This document shows positions 16,677 to 26,225 of a stretch of 64,000 nt of DNA, piece after piece. The translations under genes and the position numbers were made by a program. Position 1 is the stretch's first letter. Every line of letters begins with the position of its first letter. The stretch comes from Phycisphaerales bacterium (lineage in GTDB: Bacteria; Planctomycetota; Phycisphaerae; Phycisphaerales; SM1A02), in contig JAKVBQ010000013.1 of NCBI GenBank assembly GCA_022447205.1, positions 1 through 64,000 on the forward strand, given 5' to 3'. A model generated the notes under the pieces. That model searched no databases and was not told where the DNA came from. It worked only from the letters and a program-made list of their open reading frames with translations.

Positions 16677-17666
16677 ATGCATCATCACCGTGTTCTTCTC
16701 GTCCTGATCTCATCCGTCCTGTGCTTCTCCTGCGGCGTGCACGCCGTTCAACAGGAGGAGACCTCGTCAGATGCCACATCGAACCAGGTGGTGATCGAGG
16801 TGAAGGGCGGCGATCGCATCCACGGCAAGCTTGTCAGCGAGGATGATTCCGCAGTGGTGGTGGTCTCCCCGATCCTCGGCACGATGACCCTTCCCCGCGA
16901 GCAGATCGATTCGATCAACTACGACGATGCGGCGGCGAAGAAGGCCGCGGAAGAGCGTGAAGCAGCCAGAAAGAAGGCTGCCGCAGAGGCGGCTGCGGCC
17001 ACGGCACCCAAGAGTCCCTGGTCCGGAACGGTCAACCTCGGGTACACCTACAGCAACGCGACATCCGTGACCAGCGCGCTGAATCTCGGCGGCTCGATCA
17101 CCAAGAAGACCGAGCTCGAGACGTTCAACCTGAACGCCAAGTACTTCTACGCCTACGACAATGGCGCGGTCACCGACAACGACGTCGTCGCCAACATCAG
17201 CGACACCTGGTACGTCACCAAGGACAGCCCTTGGAACTACTTCGTCCAGGGCGCCTACCAGTGGGACCAGTTCCAGGACTGGGAGCAGCGCTTCAGCCCC
17301 TATGGGGGCGTGGGCTACGCCCTGTATCGACTGGATGACCTCACCTGGAACCTCAAGTTCGGTGGTGGTGGCACCTGGGAATACACCGGTGATCGTGGAT
17401 TCGACACTCAGTTCCTCTTCGAGACCAATGTCGACTGGACCATCGATGAACTGCAGTCCCTGACCGCTTCGGTCCGGTTCGCTCCCGAGGTGTCCGACTT
17501 CGCCAACTACCTCCTGACCGTCAGCACGAACTACAAGTTGAGGATCGGCACCAAGTCGCCGTTCTCCCTCAACCTGTCCGTCCTCGACATCTACGATCCC
17601 AAGGCGACCGGCGACAGCTCGACGAACGACCTGAAGGTCGTCGTCTCGCTCGGATACGACTTCTGA
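16677..17666 (+). CDS. DUF481-family outer-membrane protein
   Basis: 329 residues. A signal peptide (about 1-24) is followed by a small beta-rich domain (about 35-80, IEVKGGDRIHGKLVSEDDS), an alanine/lysine-rich coiled-coil linker (about 85-110, AAAKKAAEEREAARKKAAAE), and then a series of alternating beta-strands ending in VVVSLGYDF with a terminal phenylalanine, typical of an outer-membrane barrel. The barrel matches DUF481 (YdiY-like) proteins. AAGG nine bases upstream supports the start. Function is unknown beyond outer-membrane location. Confidence 0.8.
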   Translation: MHHHRVLLVLISSVLCFSCGVHAVQQEETSSDATSNQVVIEVKGGDRIHGKLVSEDDSAVVVVSPILGTMTLPREQIDSINYDDAAAKKAAEEREAARKKAAAEAAAATAPKSPWSGTVNLGYTYSNATSVTSALNLGGSITKKTELETFNLNAKYFYAYDNGAVTDNDVVANISDTWYVTKDSPWNYFVQGAYQWDQFQDWEQRFSPYGGVGYALYRLDDLTWNLKFGGGGTWEYTGDRGFDTQFLFETNVDWTIDELQSLTASVRFAPEVSDFANYLLTVSTNYKLRIGTKSPFSLNLSVLDIYDPKATGDSSTNDLKVVVSLGYDF

Positions 17667-17679
17667 CGAAGAACCTCGT

Positions 17680-19323
17680 TCAGCCGCCGGCAAGCGCGGC
17701 GTCGACGATCGCCTGGGCGTCGCCGAGGATCTCGTCGACGTGCGCCTCGTCACGGAAGCTTTCCGCGTAGATCTTGTAGATGTCCTCGGTCCCGCTCGGT
17801 CGGGCCGCGAACCACCCGTTCTCGCTCGTCACCTTCAGCCCGCCGATCGGCGCTCCGTTGCCGGGCGCCTCGACGAGCTTCGATCGGATCGGCTCGCCCG
17901 CGAGTTCGCCTGCCGTCACGTCATCCGGTGACAGGCGCTTCAACCTCGCCTTTTGTTCATGGTCCGCCGGGGCGCCGATCCTCCGGTACACGGGGCTGCC
18001 GAACTCAGCACCGAGCCGTTGATAGTGTTCGCCGGGGTCGCTTCCGGTCCTCGCCGAGATCTCCGCGGCCAGGAGGCACATGATGAGACCGTCCTTGTCG
18101 GTGGACCACGGAGTGCCGTCGCGTCGGAGGAACGAGGCGCCTGCACTTTCCTCGCCACCGAAGCAGAGCGTGCCTTCGTGGAGGCCCTTCGCAAACCACT
18201 TGAAACCGACGGGCACCTCGTAGGCGTCCCGGCCGAGACGGCCGAGCACGCGGTCGATCATGCCGCTGGTCACCACGGTCTTGCCGACCATCATGTCCGT
18301 CGACCAGTCGGTCCTCGTCTCGATGAGGTACTCGATCGCGACCGCGAGGTAGTTGTTCGGGTTCATCAGCCCCCGTCCGGGGACGACCACCCCATGGCGA
18401 TCCGCATCCGGGTCGGTTCCGAACGCGATGTCGAAGCGATCCTTGAGCGCGACCAGTCCCGCCATCGCCCATTCACTCGAACAGTCCATCCGGATGCGAC
18501 CGTCCTTGTCGACGTGCATGAAGGCGAACCGCGGGTCGAGTCGGTCGTTGACGATCTCGATGTCGAGTCCGTGCCGTTCGGCGATCGGTGCCCAGAGGGG
18601 GAGGCTCGAGCCGCCGAGCGGATCGACACCGATCCTGATGCCTGCGTCCCGGATCAGATCGAGGTCCAGGATCTCCGGCAGCATCTCGATGTAGGGCGCA
18701 TGGAAGTCGGTCTCGACGAGGCAGGGGTCACCCGATCCGCCGATCGATCTTCTTCGGACCGAGCGATTCCCGTCGACGAGGATCTCGTTGGCTCGATCCT
18801 CGATCCATCGGGTCACCGAGGTGTCCGCGGGTCCGCCGTTGGTGGGGTTGTACTTGAAGCCGCCATCCTCTGGAGGATTGTGCGACGGCGTGATCACGAT
18901 GCCGTCCGCGAGACCATCGGTTCGACCGCGGTTGTATTCGAGGATCGCATGCGACATCACCGGTGTCGGCGTCGGCAGTTCGTCTCGCTGCACCATCGTT
19001 CGAACGTCGTTGGCGACGAGCACCTCGCAGGCGGTGCGTTGCGCGCAGGCGGAGAGGGCGTGGGTGTCGACTCCGAGCAGGAGCGGCCCATCGGTTCCGG
19101 CGTGCATCCGGTAGTCGCAGATCGCCTGGGCGATCGCCAGGATGTGCGCCTCGGTGAAGGTGCCGTTCCCCGGTGTGCCCCGATGCCCGCTGGTGCCGAA
19201 GATCACGCGTTCGCCGGGGATGCCCGGGTCCGGGGTGCGATCGACGTACGATCGCCGCAACTCCTCGACATCGATGAGCAGGTGTTCGGGGGCGGGCTTT
19301 CCTGCGAGATCACTCTGGGCCAT
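17680..19323 (-). CDS. pgm: Phosphoglucomutase (alpha-D-glucose phosphate-specific)
   Basis: 547 residues, almost the length of E. coli Pgm (546). Interconverts glucose 1-phosphate and glucose 6-phosphate. Seen: FGTSGHRG (42-49), the catalytic phosphoserine loop TPSHNPPEDGG with Ser147, the magnesium loop DPDADRH (304-310), the sugar-specificity segment GGEESAGASFLRRDG and a C-terminal phosphate-binding ARPSGTEDIYKIY. All active-site motifs are intact. It converges with the DUF481 gene (14 bases between stops) and is divergent from the DUF3500 gene. It would feed glycogen and nucleotide-sugar synthesis in the cytoplasm. Confidence 0.97.
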   Translation of the reverse strand: MAQSDLAGKPAPEHLLIDVEELRRSYVDRTPDPGIPGERVIFGTSGHRGTPGNGTFTEAHILAIAQAICDYRMHAGTDGPLLLGVDTHALSACAQRTACEVLVANDVRTMVQRDELPTPTPVMSHAILEYNRGRTDGLADGIVITPSHNPPEDGGFKYNPTNGGPADTSVTRWIEDRANEILVDGNRSVRRRSIGGSGDPCLVETDFHAPYIEMLPEILDLDLIRDAGIRIGVDPLGGSSLPLWAPIAERHGLDIEIVNDRLDPRFAFMHVDKDGRIRMDCSSEWAMAGLVALKDRFDIAFGTDPDADRHGVVVPGRGLMNPNNYLAVAIEYLIETRTDWSTDMMVGKTVVTSGMIDRVLGRLGRDAYEVPVGFKWFAKGLHEGTLCFGGEESAGASFLRRDGTPWSTDKDGLIMCLLAAEISARTGSDPGEHYQRLGAEFGSPVYRRIGAPADHEQKARLKRLSPDDVTAGELAGEPIRSKLVEAPGNGAPIGGLKVTSENGWFAARPSGTEDIYKIYAESFRDEAHVDEILGDAQAIVDAALAGG

Positions 19324-19378
19324 GTTGTTGCTCCGGGGGACGACAGGATACCTTGGGACACGAGAATGGAGTCACGAC

Positions 19379-20350
19379 ATGATGCGATTGCCGATCCTGC
19401 TTCCGACCGTGTTGATCCTCTTCGGAGCGTCCTCGCCCGCCTCTGGCTGTCAACAGGATGATCGACACGCCGCGGCGACCGCTTTCCTGGAACTGCTCGA
19501 GGACGACGAGCGTGCTTCGAGCCTCCGTGGTTTCGACCATTCGTCACGTCATGGCTGGTCGTTCTTCCCGGTCCGTCGGGAGGCCCTGCGGATCGGTGAT
19601 CTCGACAAGGAGGAGCGTGCCGCACTGGAAGCGTTCCTCGGCACCGCCCTGAGCCCCGCTGGAATCGCGAAGCTGAGGGATGTCCTGGTGGTCGAGGCGG
19701 TGAGCGATCGTGGCGGGGGTGTCGTGACCGGTCCCGAGGAGTACCACGTCACCTTCTTCATGAACGAGGATCCGGATGCACCCTGGGCCTGGCGGCTCGA
19801 GGGCCATCACGTCGCCCTCAACCAGACCATCGTCGACGGGCGGGTCATCTCTTCCACGCCGAGCTTCCTCGGTTCCGCGCCGATCCGGGATCGAAACGGA
19901 CTGGAACCGCTGCGTCGCGAGATCGACATCGCCCAGGCGTTGACGAGATCGCTCGACGACGAACTGCGGGCGCGTGCGGTGCATGACAAGGTCCCGCGGG
20001 AGATCGTCACCGGCATGAAGGTGGACTGGGCAATGCCTGATGCGGCGGGGATCACGATGGCCTCGATGCCGGAATCATCACGCAAGATGCTTCGCGATCT
20101 TGCCGAACAGCATGTCGCGATCCATGCGGATGACGTGAGTCGACCCTTCTTCGAGCGCTGGGATGCGACCGATCCCGCGGGGATCTCGTTCGCCTGGTTC
20201 GGTTCCGTCGAGAAGGACGGTGCGCACGCGTACCGCCTCCAGGGTCCGGGCTGGGTGATGGAGTACGTGAATTTCCAGGGTGGCGCGAACCATGTCCACA
20301 CCGTCTGGCGAAACCGGGAAGGTGAGTTCCTTCCGATCGCGGGCCGCTGA
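19379..20350 (+). CDS. DUF3500 secreted protein
   Basis: 323 residues from the ATG at 19379, with GGAG seven bases upstream; the longer frame from 19142 overlaps pgm and is rejected. Signal peptide about 1-21 (MMRLPILLPTVLILFGASSP). The body has DUF3500 features: HGWSFFPVRREAL, the repeated YHVTFFMNEDPDAPWAWRLEGHH pattern (split across about 130-155), and FAWFGSVEKDGAHAYRLQGP with NHVHTVWR near the end. The conserved His/Trp-rich core hints at a metal or ligand site, but no function is established for the family. It precedes copA by 21 bases and may be co-transcribed. Confidence 0.82.
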   Translation: MMRLPILLPTVLILFGASSPASGCQQDDRHAAATAFLELLEDDERASSLRGFDHSSRHGWSFFPVRREALRIGDLDKEERAALEAFLGTALSPAGIAKLRDVLVVEAVSDRGGGVVTGPEEYHVTFFMNEDPDAPWAWRLEGHHVALNQTIVDGRVISSTPSFLGSAPIRDRNGLEPLRREIDIAQALTRSLDDELRARAVHDKVPREIVTGMKVDWAMPDAAGITMASMPESSRKMLRDLAEQHVAIHADDVSRPFFERWDATDPAGISFAWFGSVEKDGAHAYRLQGPGWVMEYVNFQGGANHVHTVWRNREGEFLPIAGR

Positions 20351-20371
20351 TCCGGAATCGACATCGACGAC

Positions 20372-22588
20372 ATGACCACCGAACAGGACACCAACAACCG
20401 GTTGCGCTTCGAGGTCGATGGCATGCACTGTTCGTCGTGCGTCGCGCATGTCGAGGATGCGCTGCAGTCGGTCCCCGGCGTTGATTCCGCGGCGGTCAGC
20501 CTCGCCGACTCGACGGCCGACGTCCGGGGCAGCGGGCTCGACGAATCGACGATCGTCGATGCGGTCCGGAATGCCGGGTACGGGGCGGCTCCGATCGCCA
20601 TCCGCCGTTCGGTCGCCGAGGAGCGTGACGACCTCGAACGCAGGATGGAGGCCCGGTCCGCTCGCTGGCGGAAGCGCGTCGTCTTCGGCCTCGTCACCTG
20701 GCTGCCACTCGCCTTCGTCCACTGGTTCGGTGGCCTGGTCGGGGTGCCGATGGGTTCACTCGTCGTCCAGTGGGTGATCGCCGGTGTCGCGACGTTGTCC
20801 TTCCTCTACGTCGGGTCGGCATTCTTCAGTTCCGCCTGGGACGCGCTTCGGGTCCGGACCACCAACATGGACACCCTGGTGTCGATCGGTTCGATCTCCG
20901 CCTACGGGTTCTCGCTCGTCGAACTCATCCTCAGGACGACCGGTTCACAGAACGTCCCGTTGTACTTCGTGGAGGTCGCGGGCCTGCTTGCCTTCATCGC
21001 CTTCGGTCACTGGCTCGAGGCACGAACGACGTCCTCCGCGGGAAGCGCGCTGCGCAAGCTGCTCTCGCTCCAGCCCGACGAGGTGCTCCGGCTTTCGGGG
21101 GCTGATGACGACACTGGTGAACTGGTCCGGACCTCCTCGATCCGGCCCGATGACTTCTTCCAGGTCCGTCCCGGTGACCGGGTCGGCGTGGACGGCATGA
21201 TCATCGATGGTCGTTCCGCGATGGATGAATCCGCGGTGACCGGTGAGCCGCTTCCGGTGGAACGCGGTCCCGGCGAGCCCGTGACGGCGGGCACCGTGAG
21301 CACCAACGGGCGGCTCGTGGTGCAGGCTTCGACCGACGGGGACTCGACCACCATCTCCCGCATCGCGGAGATCGTCCGGAGCGCGCAGGCCACCAAGACC
21401 CGCATGCAGCACATGGCGGACCGCATCGCCGGCGTGTTCGTGCCGATCGTGCTCGTGGTCTCCGTGGTCACCTTCGCCGCCTGGTGGCTGCTTGGAGGTG
21501 AAGGCGGAGTCGCGGAGGGCATCATCAACGGTGTGACGGTCCTCGTCATCGCCTGCCCGTGCGCCCTCGGACTCGCCACACCCACTGCGGTGATGGTGGG
21601 GTCCGGTGCCGCCAGTACCCAGGGCATCCTGGTTCGCTCGGCGGGTGCGATGGAGTCCGCGGCAGTGATCGACATGGTCCACCTCGACAAGACCGGCACC
21701 CTCACTCGTGGTCAGCCGCGCGTCGAGGATGCGGAGGATGCGGTCCTCGCGCGTGCGGCGGCACTTGCGGCGGGTTCCGCGCATCCGCTCTCCGTAGCAG
21801 TGGTCGAGGCCGCCCGTGAACGGGGATTGGAGGTGCCGCGTGGTGCGGACCTCATCGAACATCCCGGACGCGGGGTGTCGGGCACCGTGGATGGTGTCCA
21901 GCTTGAACTGGTCTCCGCTCGCGTCGTGAGCGAGGAGGGACTGGGTGACGTCGGCAAGATTCCCGAGGGGCGCAGTTGTTCGGTTCTCCTCGAGCATGGT
22001 GAGGTTCGTGGTCGAATCACCTTCTCGGATGAACTTCGACCTGATGCGCCAGCGCTGATCTCCGCGCTGCGGGAGATGGGGATCGAGTCCGGTCTTCTCA
22101 CTGGAGATCGCCGGGGAGTCGCGTTGCAGGTGGCACGAGCCGTCGGCATCGACGAGGCCAATGTCCATGCCGATCTTCGGCCCGAGGACAAGGTCCGCCT
22201 CGTCAGCGAGTCGACGGGTCGCGTGGCGATGGTCGGGGACGGGATCAATGACGCCGCGGCGCTCGCTGCGGCGGGTGCCGGCGGTGGGGTCGGGATCGCG
22301 ATCGGTGCGGGCACCAACATCGCGATCGAATCCGCGGACATCATCATCCCGGCCGACCGTCTGGTCACGATCGTCGACAGCGTGCGCATCGCGCGTGCGA
22401 CTCGGAAGACGATCCGAGAGAACCTCGTGCTGTCGTTCCTCTACAACACCTGCATGATCCCGGTGGCCGCGTTCGGCCTGCTGGGTTCGTCGGGTCCCCT
22501 CATCGCCGGGGCCGCGATGGGCATGAGCAGCGTCTCGGTGGTGGTCAACTCGCTGCGCATGCGGCACCGGCTGCGCACTCGCGGATGA
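20372..22588 (+). CDS. copA: Copper-translocating P1B-type ATPase
   Basis: 738 residues. One N-terminal heavy-metal-associated domain with GMHCSSC (Cys20, Cys23), the membrane CPC metal site (395-397, IACPCALGLATPTAV), phosphorylation motif DKTGTLT (439-445), the P1B-specific SAHPLS motif, and the hinge motif GDGINDAAAL (622-631). These identify a monovalent-copper exporter with all catalytic motifs intact. Some members (CcoI/FixI) instead supply copper to cbb3 oxidase; no cbb3 genes are in the window. Located 21 bases after the DUF3500 gene. Confidence 0.95.
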   Translation: MTTEQDTNNRLRFEVDGMHCSSCVAHVEDALQSVPGVDSAAVSLADSTADVRGSGLDESTIVDAVRNAGYGAAPIAIRRSVAEERDDLERRMEARSARWRKRVVFGLVTWLPLAFVHWFGGLVGVPMGSLVVQWVIAGVATLSFLYVGSAFFSSAWDALRVRTTNMDTLVSIGSISAYGFSLVELILRTTGSQNVPLYFVEVAGLLAFIAFGHWLEARTTSSAGSALRKLLSLQPDEVLRLSGADDDTGELVRTSSIRPDDFFQVRPGDRVGVDGMIIDGRSAMDESAVTGEPLPVERGPGEPVTAGTVSTNGRLVVQASTDGDSTTISRIAEIVRSAQATKTRMQHMADRIAGVFVPIVLVVSVVTFAAWWLLGGEGGVAEGIINGVTVLVIACPCALGLATPTAVMVGSGAASTQGILVRSAGAMESAAVIDMVHLDKTGTLTRGQPRVEDAEDAVLARAAALAAGSAHPLSVAVVEAARERGLEVPRGADLIEHPGRGVSGTVDGVQLELVSARVVSEEGLGDVGKIPEGRSCSVLLEHGEVRGRITFSDELRPDAPALISALREMGIESGLLTGDRRGVALQVARAVGIDEANVHADLRPEDKVRLVSESTGRVAMVGDGINDAAALAAAGAGGGVGIAIGAGTNIAIESADIIIPADRLVTIVDSVRIARATRKTIRENLVLSFLYNTCMIPVAAFGLLGSSGPLIAGAAMGMSSVSVVVNSLRMRHRLRTRG

Positions 22589-22715
22589 TCGCTTCGAACT
22601 TGACCACGCCTCGCCGGGTGTGAACGGGCAATATGCAGAGGCATGGTCCCCTGGCCTCCAGGCACCACCGCCATCACCATCTCGAAAACCCCGGGAGGAA
22701 CGAGATCCGGCTTCC

Positions 22716-22721
22716 TATACT
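22716..22721 (+). promoter_or_regulatory. -10 element before the 39-residue membrane peptide
   Basis: TATACT, a strong -10 match, followed by GGAGG (about 22727-22731) and the ATG at 22738. No good -35 is apparent. Confidence 0.4.
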
Positions 22722-22737
22722 GACACCGGAGGCAGCA

Positions 22738-22857
22738 ATGAACGAAGACATGACCAACCTGGTACCTCTGGCCCTTGGACTCGGCGGCGGTGTCGCCCTC
22801 GTTCTCGTGATCTGGGCGGTGTTCGCCATCGTGAACAAGATCAAGGGCACCGAATGA
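22738..22857 (+). CDS. 39-residue single-pass membrane protein
   Basis: ATG at 22738, six to seven bases after a GGAGG ribosome-binding site; a longer in-frame reading from 22633 precedes the -10 box and is less likely. One hydrophobic helix (NLVPLALGLGGGVALVLVIW, residues 7-26) ends in a short basic tail (NKIKGTE). No family recognised. It follows copA by 149 bases. CcoS-like cbb3 assembly peptides also follow a copper ATPase, but their QFDD-type motif is absent, so that assignment is not made. Confidence 0.6.
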   Translation: MNEDMTNLVPLALGLGGGVALVLVIWAVFAIVNKIKGTE

Positions 22858-22986
22858 CCTCTTTGGCTCCGTCTGGCCCACGAAAAGCCGGTCAAACGCA
22901 GATTGCACAGCTCAGGATCGGCATGTCGCGATCCAGAACGCGGCCACCCTGCACCTGACATCGCGTTGGAGACGAGCAGGGCGTCA

Positions 22987-25971
22987 TCACCCGCCGTCGC
23001 AGCCACCCCAGTAACCCAGCAGCTGGGCCAGGTCGGCGCCGTTGACGGTGCCGCTCTGGTCGAAGTCCGCACTTCCGGATCCACCCCACTGACCGAGGAG
23101 CAAGGTGAGGTCGGCGCCATCGACGGCACCGTTGCCATCGAGGTCACCAGGGCATTGGGTGGCCTGGAACTCGTAGCAGCCCATGTCCACGGTCGCACCG
23201 GCGATTCGCGCCTCCCCGTCGAGATCCAGGTCCCCGTCCAGGATCACCTCGTTCGTGCCCGTATCGATGCAGGGCGAGCCCGAGGCGAGGTGGTAGTCGG
23301 AACCATCTTCGACGAACTTCGGGTCGAGGTCGATGTTGCCGGTTCCGGTGACTCCACCGGCGACGTTCGAATAGGCGACGCTCAAGGTCTGGACGCCGCC
23401 ACCACCGCCACCGCCGATCTCCGGCTGGATGACCGCATCGTTGTTCCAGAGGATGCTGTTCACGATCTCGATCATGCCGCCACCGCCACCGCGGAAGATC
23501 GCACCGCCGCGCTCGTCCGCGATGTTCCCGGTGATCGTGTTGTTCGTCAGCAGGGCGCTGTACCTGAGGGCCATGGCGCCACCCACCTTCGCGGAGTTTC
23601 CGATCAACAGGTTGTTCGCGAAGTAGGCCGGTTCGTTTGCTGGCTCCTCGATGCAGAACACGCCGCCGCCGTCCTCGCTCGCGGAGTTGCCCGAGAAGAC
23701 GTTGCCCACCACCTGAAGCTGCATCGGAATGGCGAACTCGAAGCTGTTGTTGACCGCGAGGCCTCCGCCGTCCTGGTTCGGAGCGGCGTTGTCCTCGATC
23801 CGGTTGCCGAAGATGACCGGGGATCCGTTGCTGACGAAGATGCCACCGCCGGTGTCCGTGGCGGTGTTTCCACGGATCGTGTTGCCGCTGATCACCGGCA
23901 CATCGCCGGTCAGGGTGAACGAGACCACGATCCCGCCCCCGTATGTCGCGGTGTTGTCCTCGATCACGTTGTCAACCACGGTGGCGGTCGAGTTGTTGTA
24001 GATGAACACCCCGCCGCCGGTCTGGTTGTTGCCTTCGGTGTTGTCGTTTCCACGGATGACGTTGTTCCGGATCGTCGCGTCGGCATTGATCGCCCAGACG
24101 CCGCCGCGCGTGCCGCCGGTGACGGTGAAGCCTTCCAGCAGCTGATCGCCGGACTCCGCGTCGTTGAAGACCACGGCGGGACCGTAGAGCGGATCGGCGA
24201 CGATCGTCGTCGCGTCGGGTCCGTCCGAACTCACCACGGCGATCGACTTGCCGTCCACCACCACGGAGCCCTGCCAGGTGCCTGGTCCCACCACGACCGT
24301 CGAACCTTCCGGGACGATCCGCGCCGCGCTCGCGATGTCGTTGAACTGGCCCGGCACCGAGTAGGTGCCCGGGATGTAGCACTCGTCCGGGAGTTCGTCG
24401 CCGTCATCGTCGGGGCTCCGCCCGCTGCTCACGTCGCAGAAGTCGTCGATGCCGTTCTCGTTGCAGTCCTCGTAGATGATGACGCCCCGGGTGTCGATTC
24501 CCCGGATCATCCAGTTCCCGGTGAAGAAGCTTTCGGTGGTTGCGAACTCCACTGCGTTCGCGGAGAGATCGTCGGGATCGATCTCCTGGTTCGCGCCGAT
24601 GATCCAGCTCTGGCCGAGGGCGTGCGGTGCGTCGGCGTCGAGGAACCCCGGCCAGCCGTCGGCGGTCTGCACGATGCCGCCGACGAAGAACGAGGTACCC
24701 GGTGGTCCGATCTGGACATCCGGGATGTTGATCGTGAACCAGGTCTCCTCGGTGAGCTGGACCAGCCGCGTGGCGGAGCTGAGCAGCTGAGCATCGGTCG
24801 GATCACCGTCGCCGTTCGGGTCGGACCAGACACCGACCATGAACGTCAGTCCGTCGTTCAGGTCGTCGATCAGGAGTTCGATCGAGGTGATGGTTTCGAT
24901 GTCCTCGGTCGCGATGAACCGGTTCAGCCAGCAGGTCCAGCTTCCGTCGGAACGCACCAGGACCTCTCCGGAGCCATCGTCGTAGACGTAGCGTGCGGGT
25001 TCGGCCTGGCAGGAATCGATCTTCCCGTCCTTGTTGCAGTCGAGGTCCGGTGTCAGGGCAAGGTCGCAGGAATCGGGCACGAAGTTCCCGTTGCAGTCGG
25101 ACCCCGGTGTCTCGAGCTCGATGGGGTCGTTGATGCCGTTCCCGTCACAGTCGGTCGGTGTCGCGTCGAGCAGGAAGTCGACGGGCAGGGCGGTCCGGGT
25201 GATCCGGAATTCGTCGATCGTCCCGCGCACGAACTGGTTCTTGTCGCCGAAGGTGTTCTCATGTCCCCCGATGAGGAGAGGGCCCGCATCGTAGACCTCG
25301 GAACCGCTGCCCCAGGTCGGCCAGTAGGGCTTGATGAAGCTCAGCGTCTCGAAGTCCCCGTCGAGGCCGAATCGGAGGGTCCGGTTCGTGACGTCGTAGA
25401 CGAGACTGACGAAGTGCCAGTCGGTGTCCTCGATGGAGAGCGTGCTCACCACGGTGAAGGTCTGGGTGCCGTCCCCGCACTGGAAGAGCAGTTCTCTTCC
25501 CGAGTTTCCGAGGTCGCCCGCCTGCACCAGGAACCCGTAGTCGAGCTCCGCGCCCGGCGCATTGACCGCCTTCTTCTGGCAGAGCCATTGGCGCTGGTTG
25601 CCCCCGTTGCTGTTGCTCACATGGTCCAGCCGGACCCACGCCTCGATCGAGAAGCTCGTGTAGGTCATCCGGAAGAGATCACTCTCGTCCTCGACCGTGA
25701 CCAGCCCGCCGGTGGTGCCATTGATCCATTCAAGGTTGACGGCGCCATCGTTCTGGTACTCGTAGAGGGGGACCTCGTCGACACCCACATCGATGACATG
25801 GGTCGCGCGGGCGTTCATCATGCCGTCTGCGCCGTACGGACCCGAGTCGACGGCGATGGATCCTGCCCCCTCCTCGAACCGCCAGTACCCGGAGACATCG
25901 ATGCTGTCCGACCAGGTGATCGTCGTCAGGCTGAGCAGGGCTGCGATCGGGACGAGTGCCATTGTCTTCAT
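22987..25971 (-). CDS. Secreted LamG / calcium-loop / beta-helix protein with C-terminal dockerin-like pair
   Basis: 994 residues, ATG at 25971 preceded by AAGGAG. Signal peptide (1-22). A LamG-like sandwich follows (about 25-245; YWRFEEGAG, SFSIEAWVRLDH, RGTIDEFRI), then Asp/Asn-rich calcium loops (about 250-320; CNGNFVPDSC), a beta-rich region (about 325-540), and a right-handed parallel beta-helix with repeated GGG.x..N..T.N.A motifs (about 545-920). It ends with two dockerin-like loops bearing LLGQWG and LLGYWG. It is probably an extracellular adhesion or polysaccharide-interaction protein. No catalytic residues could be assigned. Confidence 0.82.
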   Translation of the reverse strand: MKTMALVPIAALLSLTTITWSDSIDVSGYWRFEEGAGSIAVDSGPYGADGMMNARATHVIDVGVDEVPLYEYQNDGAVNLEWINGTTGGLVTVEDESDLFRMTYTSFSIEAWVRLDHVSNSNGGNQRQWLCQKKAVNAPGAELDYGFLVQAGDLGNSGRELLFQCGDGTQTFTVVSTLSIEDTDWHFVSLVYDVTNRTLRFGLDGDFETLSFIKPYWPTWGSGSEVYDAGPLLIGGHENTFGDKNQFVRGTIDEFRITRTALPVDFLLDATPTDCDGNGINDPIELETPGSDCNGNFVPDSCDLALTPDLDCNKDGKIDSCQAEPARYVYDDGSGEVLVRSDGSWTCWLNRFIATEDIETITSIELLIDDLNDGLTFMVGVWSDPNGDGDPTDAQLLSSATRLVQLTEETWFTINIPDVQIGPPGTSFFVGGIVQTADGWPGFLDADAPHALGQSWIIGANQEIDPDDLSANAVEFATTESFFTGNWMIRGIDTRGVIIYEDCNENGIDDFCDVSSGRSPDDDGDELPDECYIPGTYSVPGQFNDIASAARIVPEGSTVVVGPGTWQGSVVVDGKSIAVVSSDGPDATTIVADPLYGPAVVFNDAESGDQLLEGFTVTGGTRGGVWAINADATIRNNVIRGNDNTEGNNQTGGGVFIYNNSTATVVDNVIEDNTATYGGGIVVSFTLTGDVPVISGNTIRGNTATDTGGGIFVSNGSPVIFGNRIEDNAAPNQDGGGLAVNNSFEFAIPMQLQVVGNVFSGNSASEDGGGVFCIEEPANEPAYFANNLLIGNSAKVGGAMALRYSALLTNNTITGNIADERGGAIFRGGGGGMIEIVNSILWNNDAVIQPEIGGGGGGGVQTLSVAYSNVAGGVTGTGNIDLDPKFVEDGSDYHLASGSPCIDTGTNEVILDGDLDLDGEARIAGATVDMGCYEFQATQCPGDLDGNGAVDGADLTLLLGQWGGSGSADFDQSGTVNGADLAQLLGYWGGCDGG

Positions 25972-25991
25972 CGATTGCTCCTTCAGCAGTC

Positions 25992-26029
25992 AAAAATACA
26001 CTCGGTTCCATGAGGAACCGAGTGTATTT
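25992..26029 (-). terminator. Rho-independent terminator of tRNA-Val
   Basis: A perfect 16-bp stem (AAATACACTCGGTTCC / its complement, 25994-26029) with a four-base loop. Read on the minus strand it runs into TTTTTG. It lies 35 bases downstream of the tRNA and just before the ribosome-binding site of the LamG gene. Confidence 0.85.
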
Positions 26030-26063
26030 CCAGAAATTGCGGATGGTGCCATGGTCGGCGCAA

Positions 26064-26137
26064 TGGGCGATATAGGACTTGAACCTACGACCTCTGCCAT
26101 GTGACGGCAGCGCTCTAGCCAGCTGAGCTAATCGCCC
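26064..26137 (-). tRNA. tRNA-Val (anticodon CAC)
   Basis: A complete cloverleaf reads on the minus strand: acceptor GGGCGAT/ATCGCCC, D-arm GCTC/GAGC with GG in the loop, anticodon stem CTGCC/GGCAG with loop GTCACAT giving CAC, and T-arm GTAGG-TTCAAGT-CCTAT. The discriminator is A and CCA is not encoded. Position 32 is G rather than the usual pyrimidine. It reads valine GTG codons. Confidence 0.93.
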
Positions 26138-26146
26138 GGGTCAGTC

Positions 26147-26152
26147 AGTATA
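26147..26152 (-). promoter_or_regulatory. -10 element of the tRNA-Val gene
   Basis: TATACT on the minus strand ends nine bases before the tRNA 5' end, which fits transcription starting at or just before the tRNA. The -35 is weak. Confidence 0.5.
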
Positions 26153-26225
26153 CAGGACATGGCTTCCACTCACGATCATCGCTCGTGAAGGCCTCCAAGC
26201 GGGTTCTGGTGCCGCCTGCTGCGGT

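Noticed and set aside
20945-22567. 540-residue open frame on the minus strand
   Set aside because: Antisense shadow of copA, which has every P-type ATPase motif on the other strand.
22738-22857. CcoS-type cbb3 oxidase assembly peptide
   Set aside because: Position after a copper ATPase is suggestive, but the acidic QFDD-type motif is missing and no cbb3 genes are present.
22903-26013. 1036-residue open frame on the plus strand
   Set aside because: It is the antisense shadow of the LamG/beta-helix gene; it is rich in Arg/Val/Asp, has no signal peptide or domain, and lies opposite a protein with clear families and a good ribosome-binding site.
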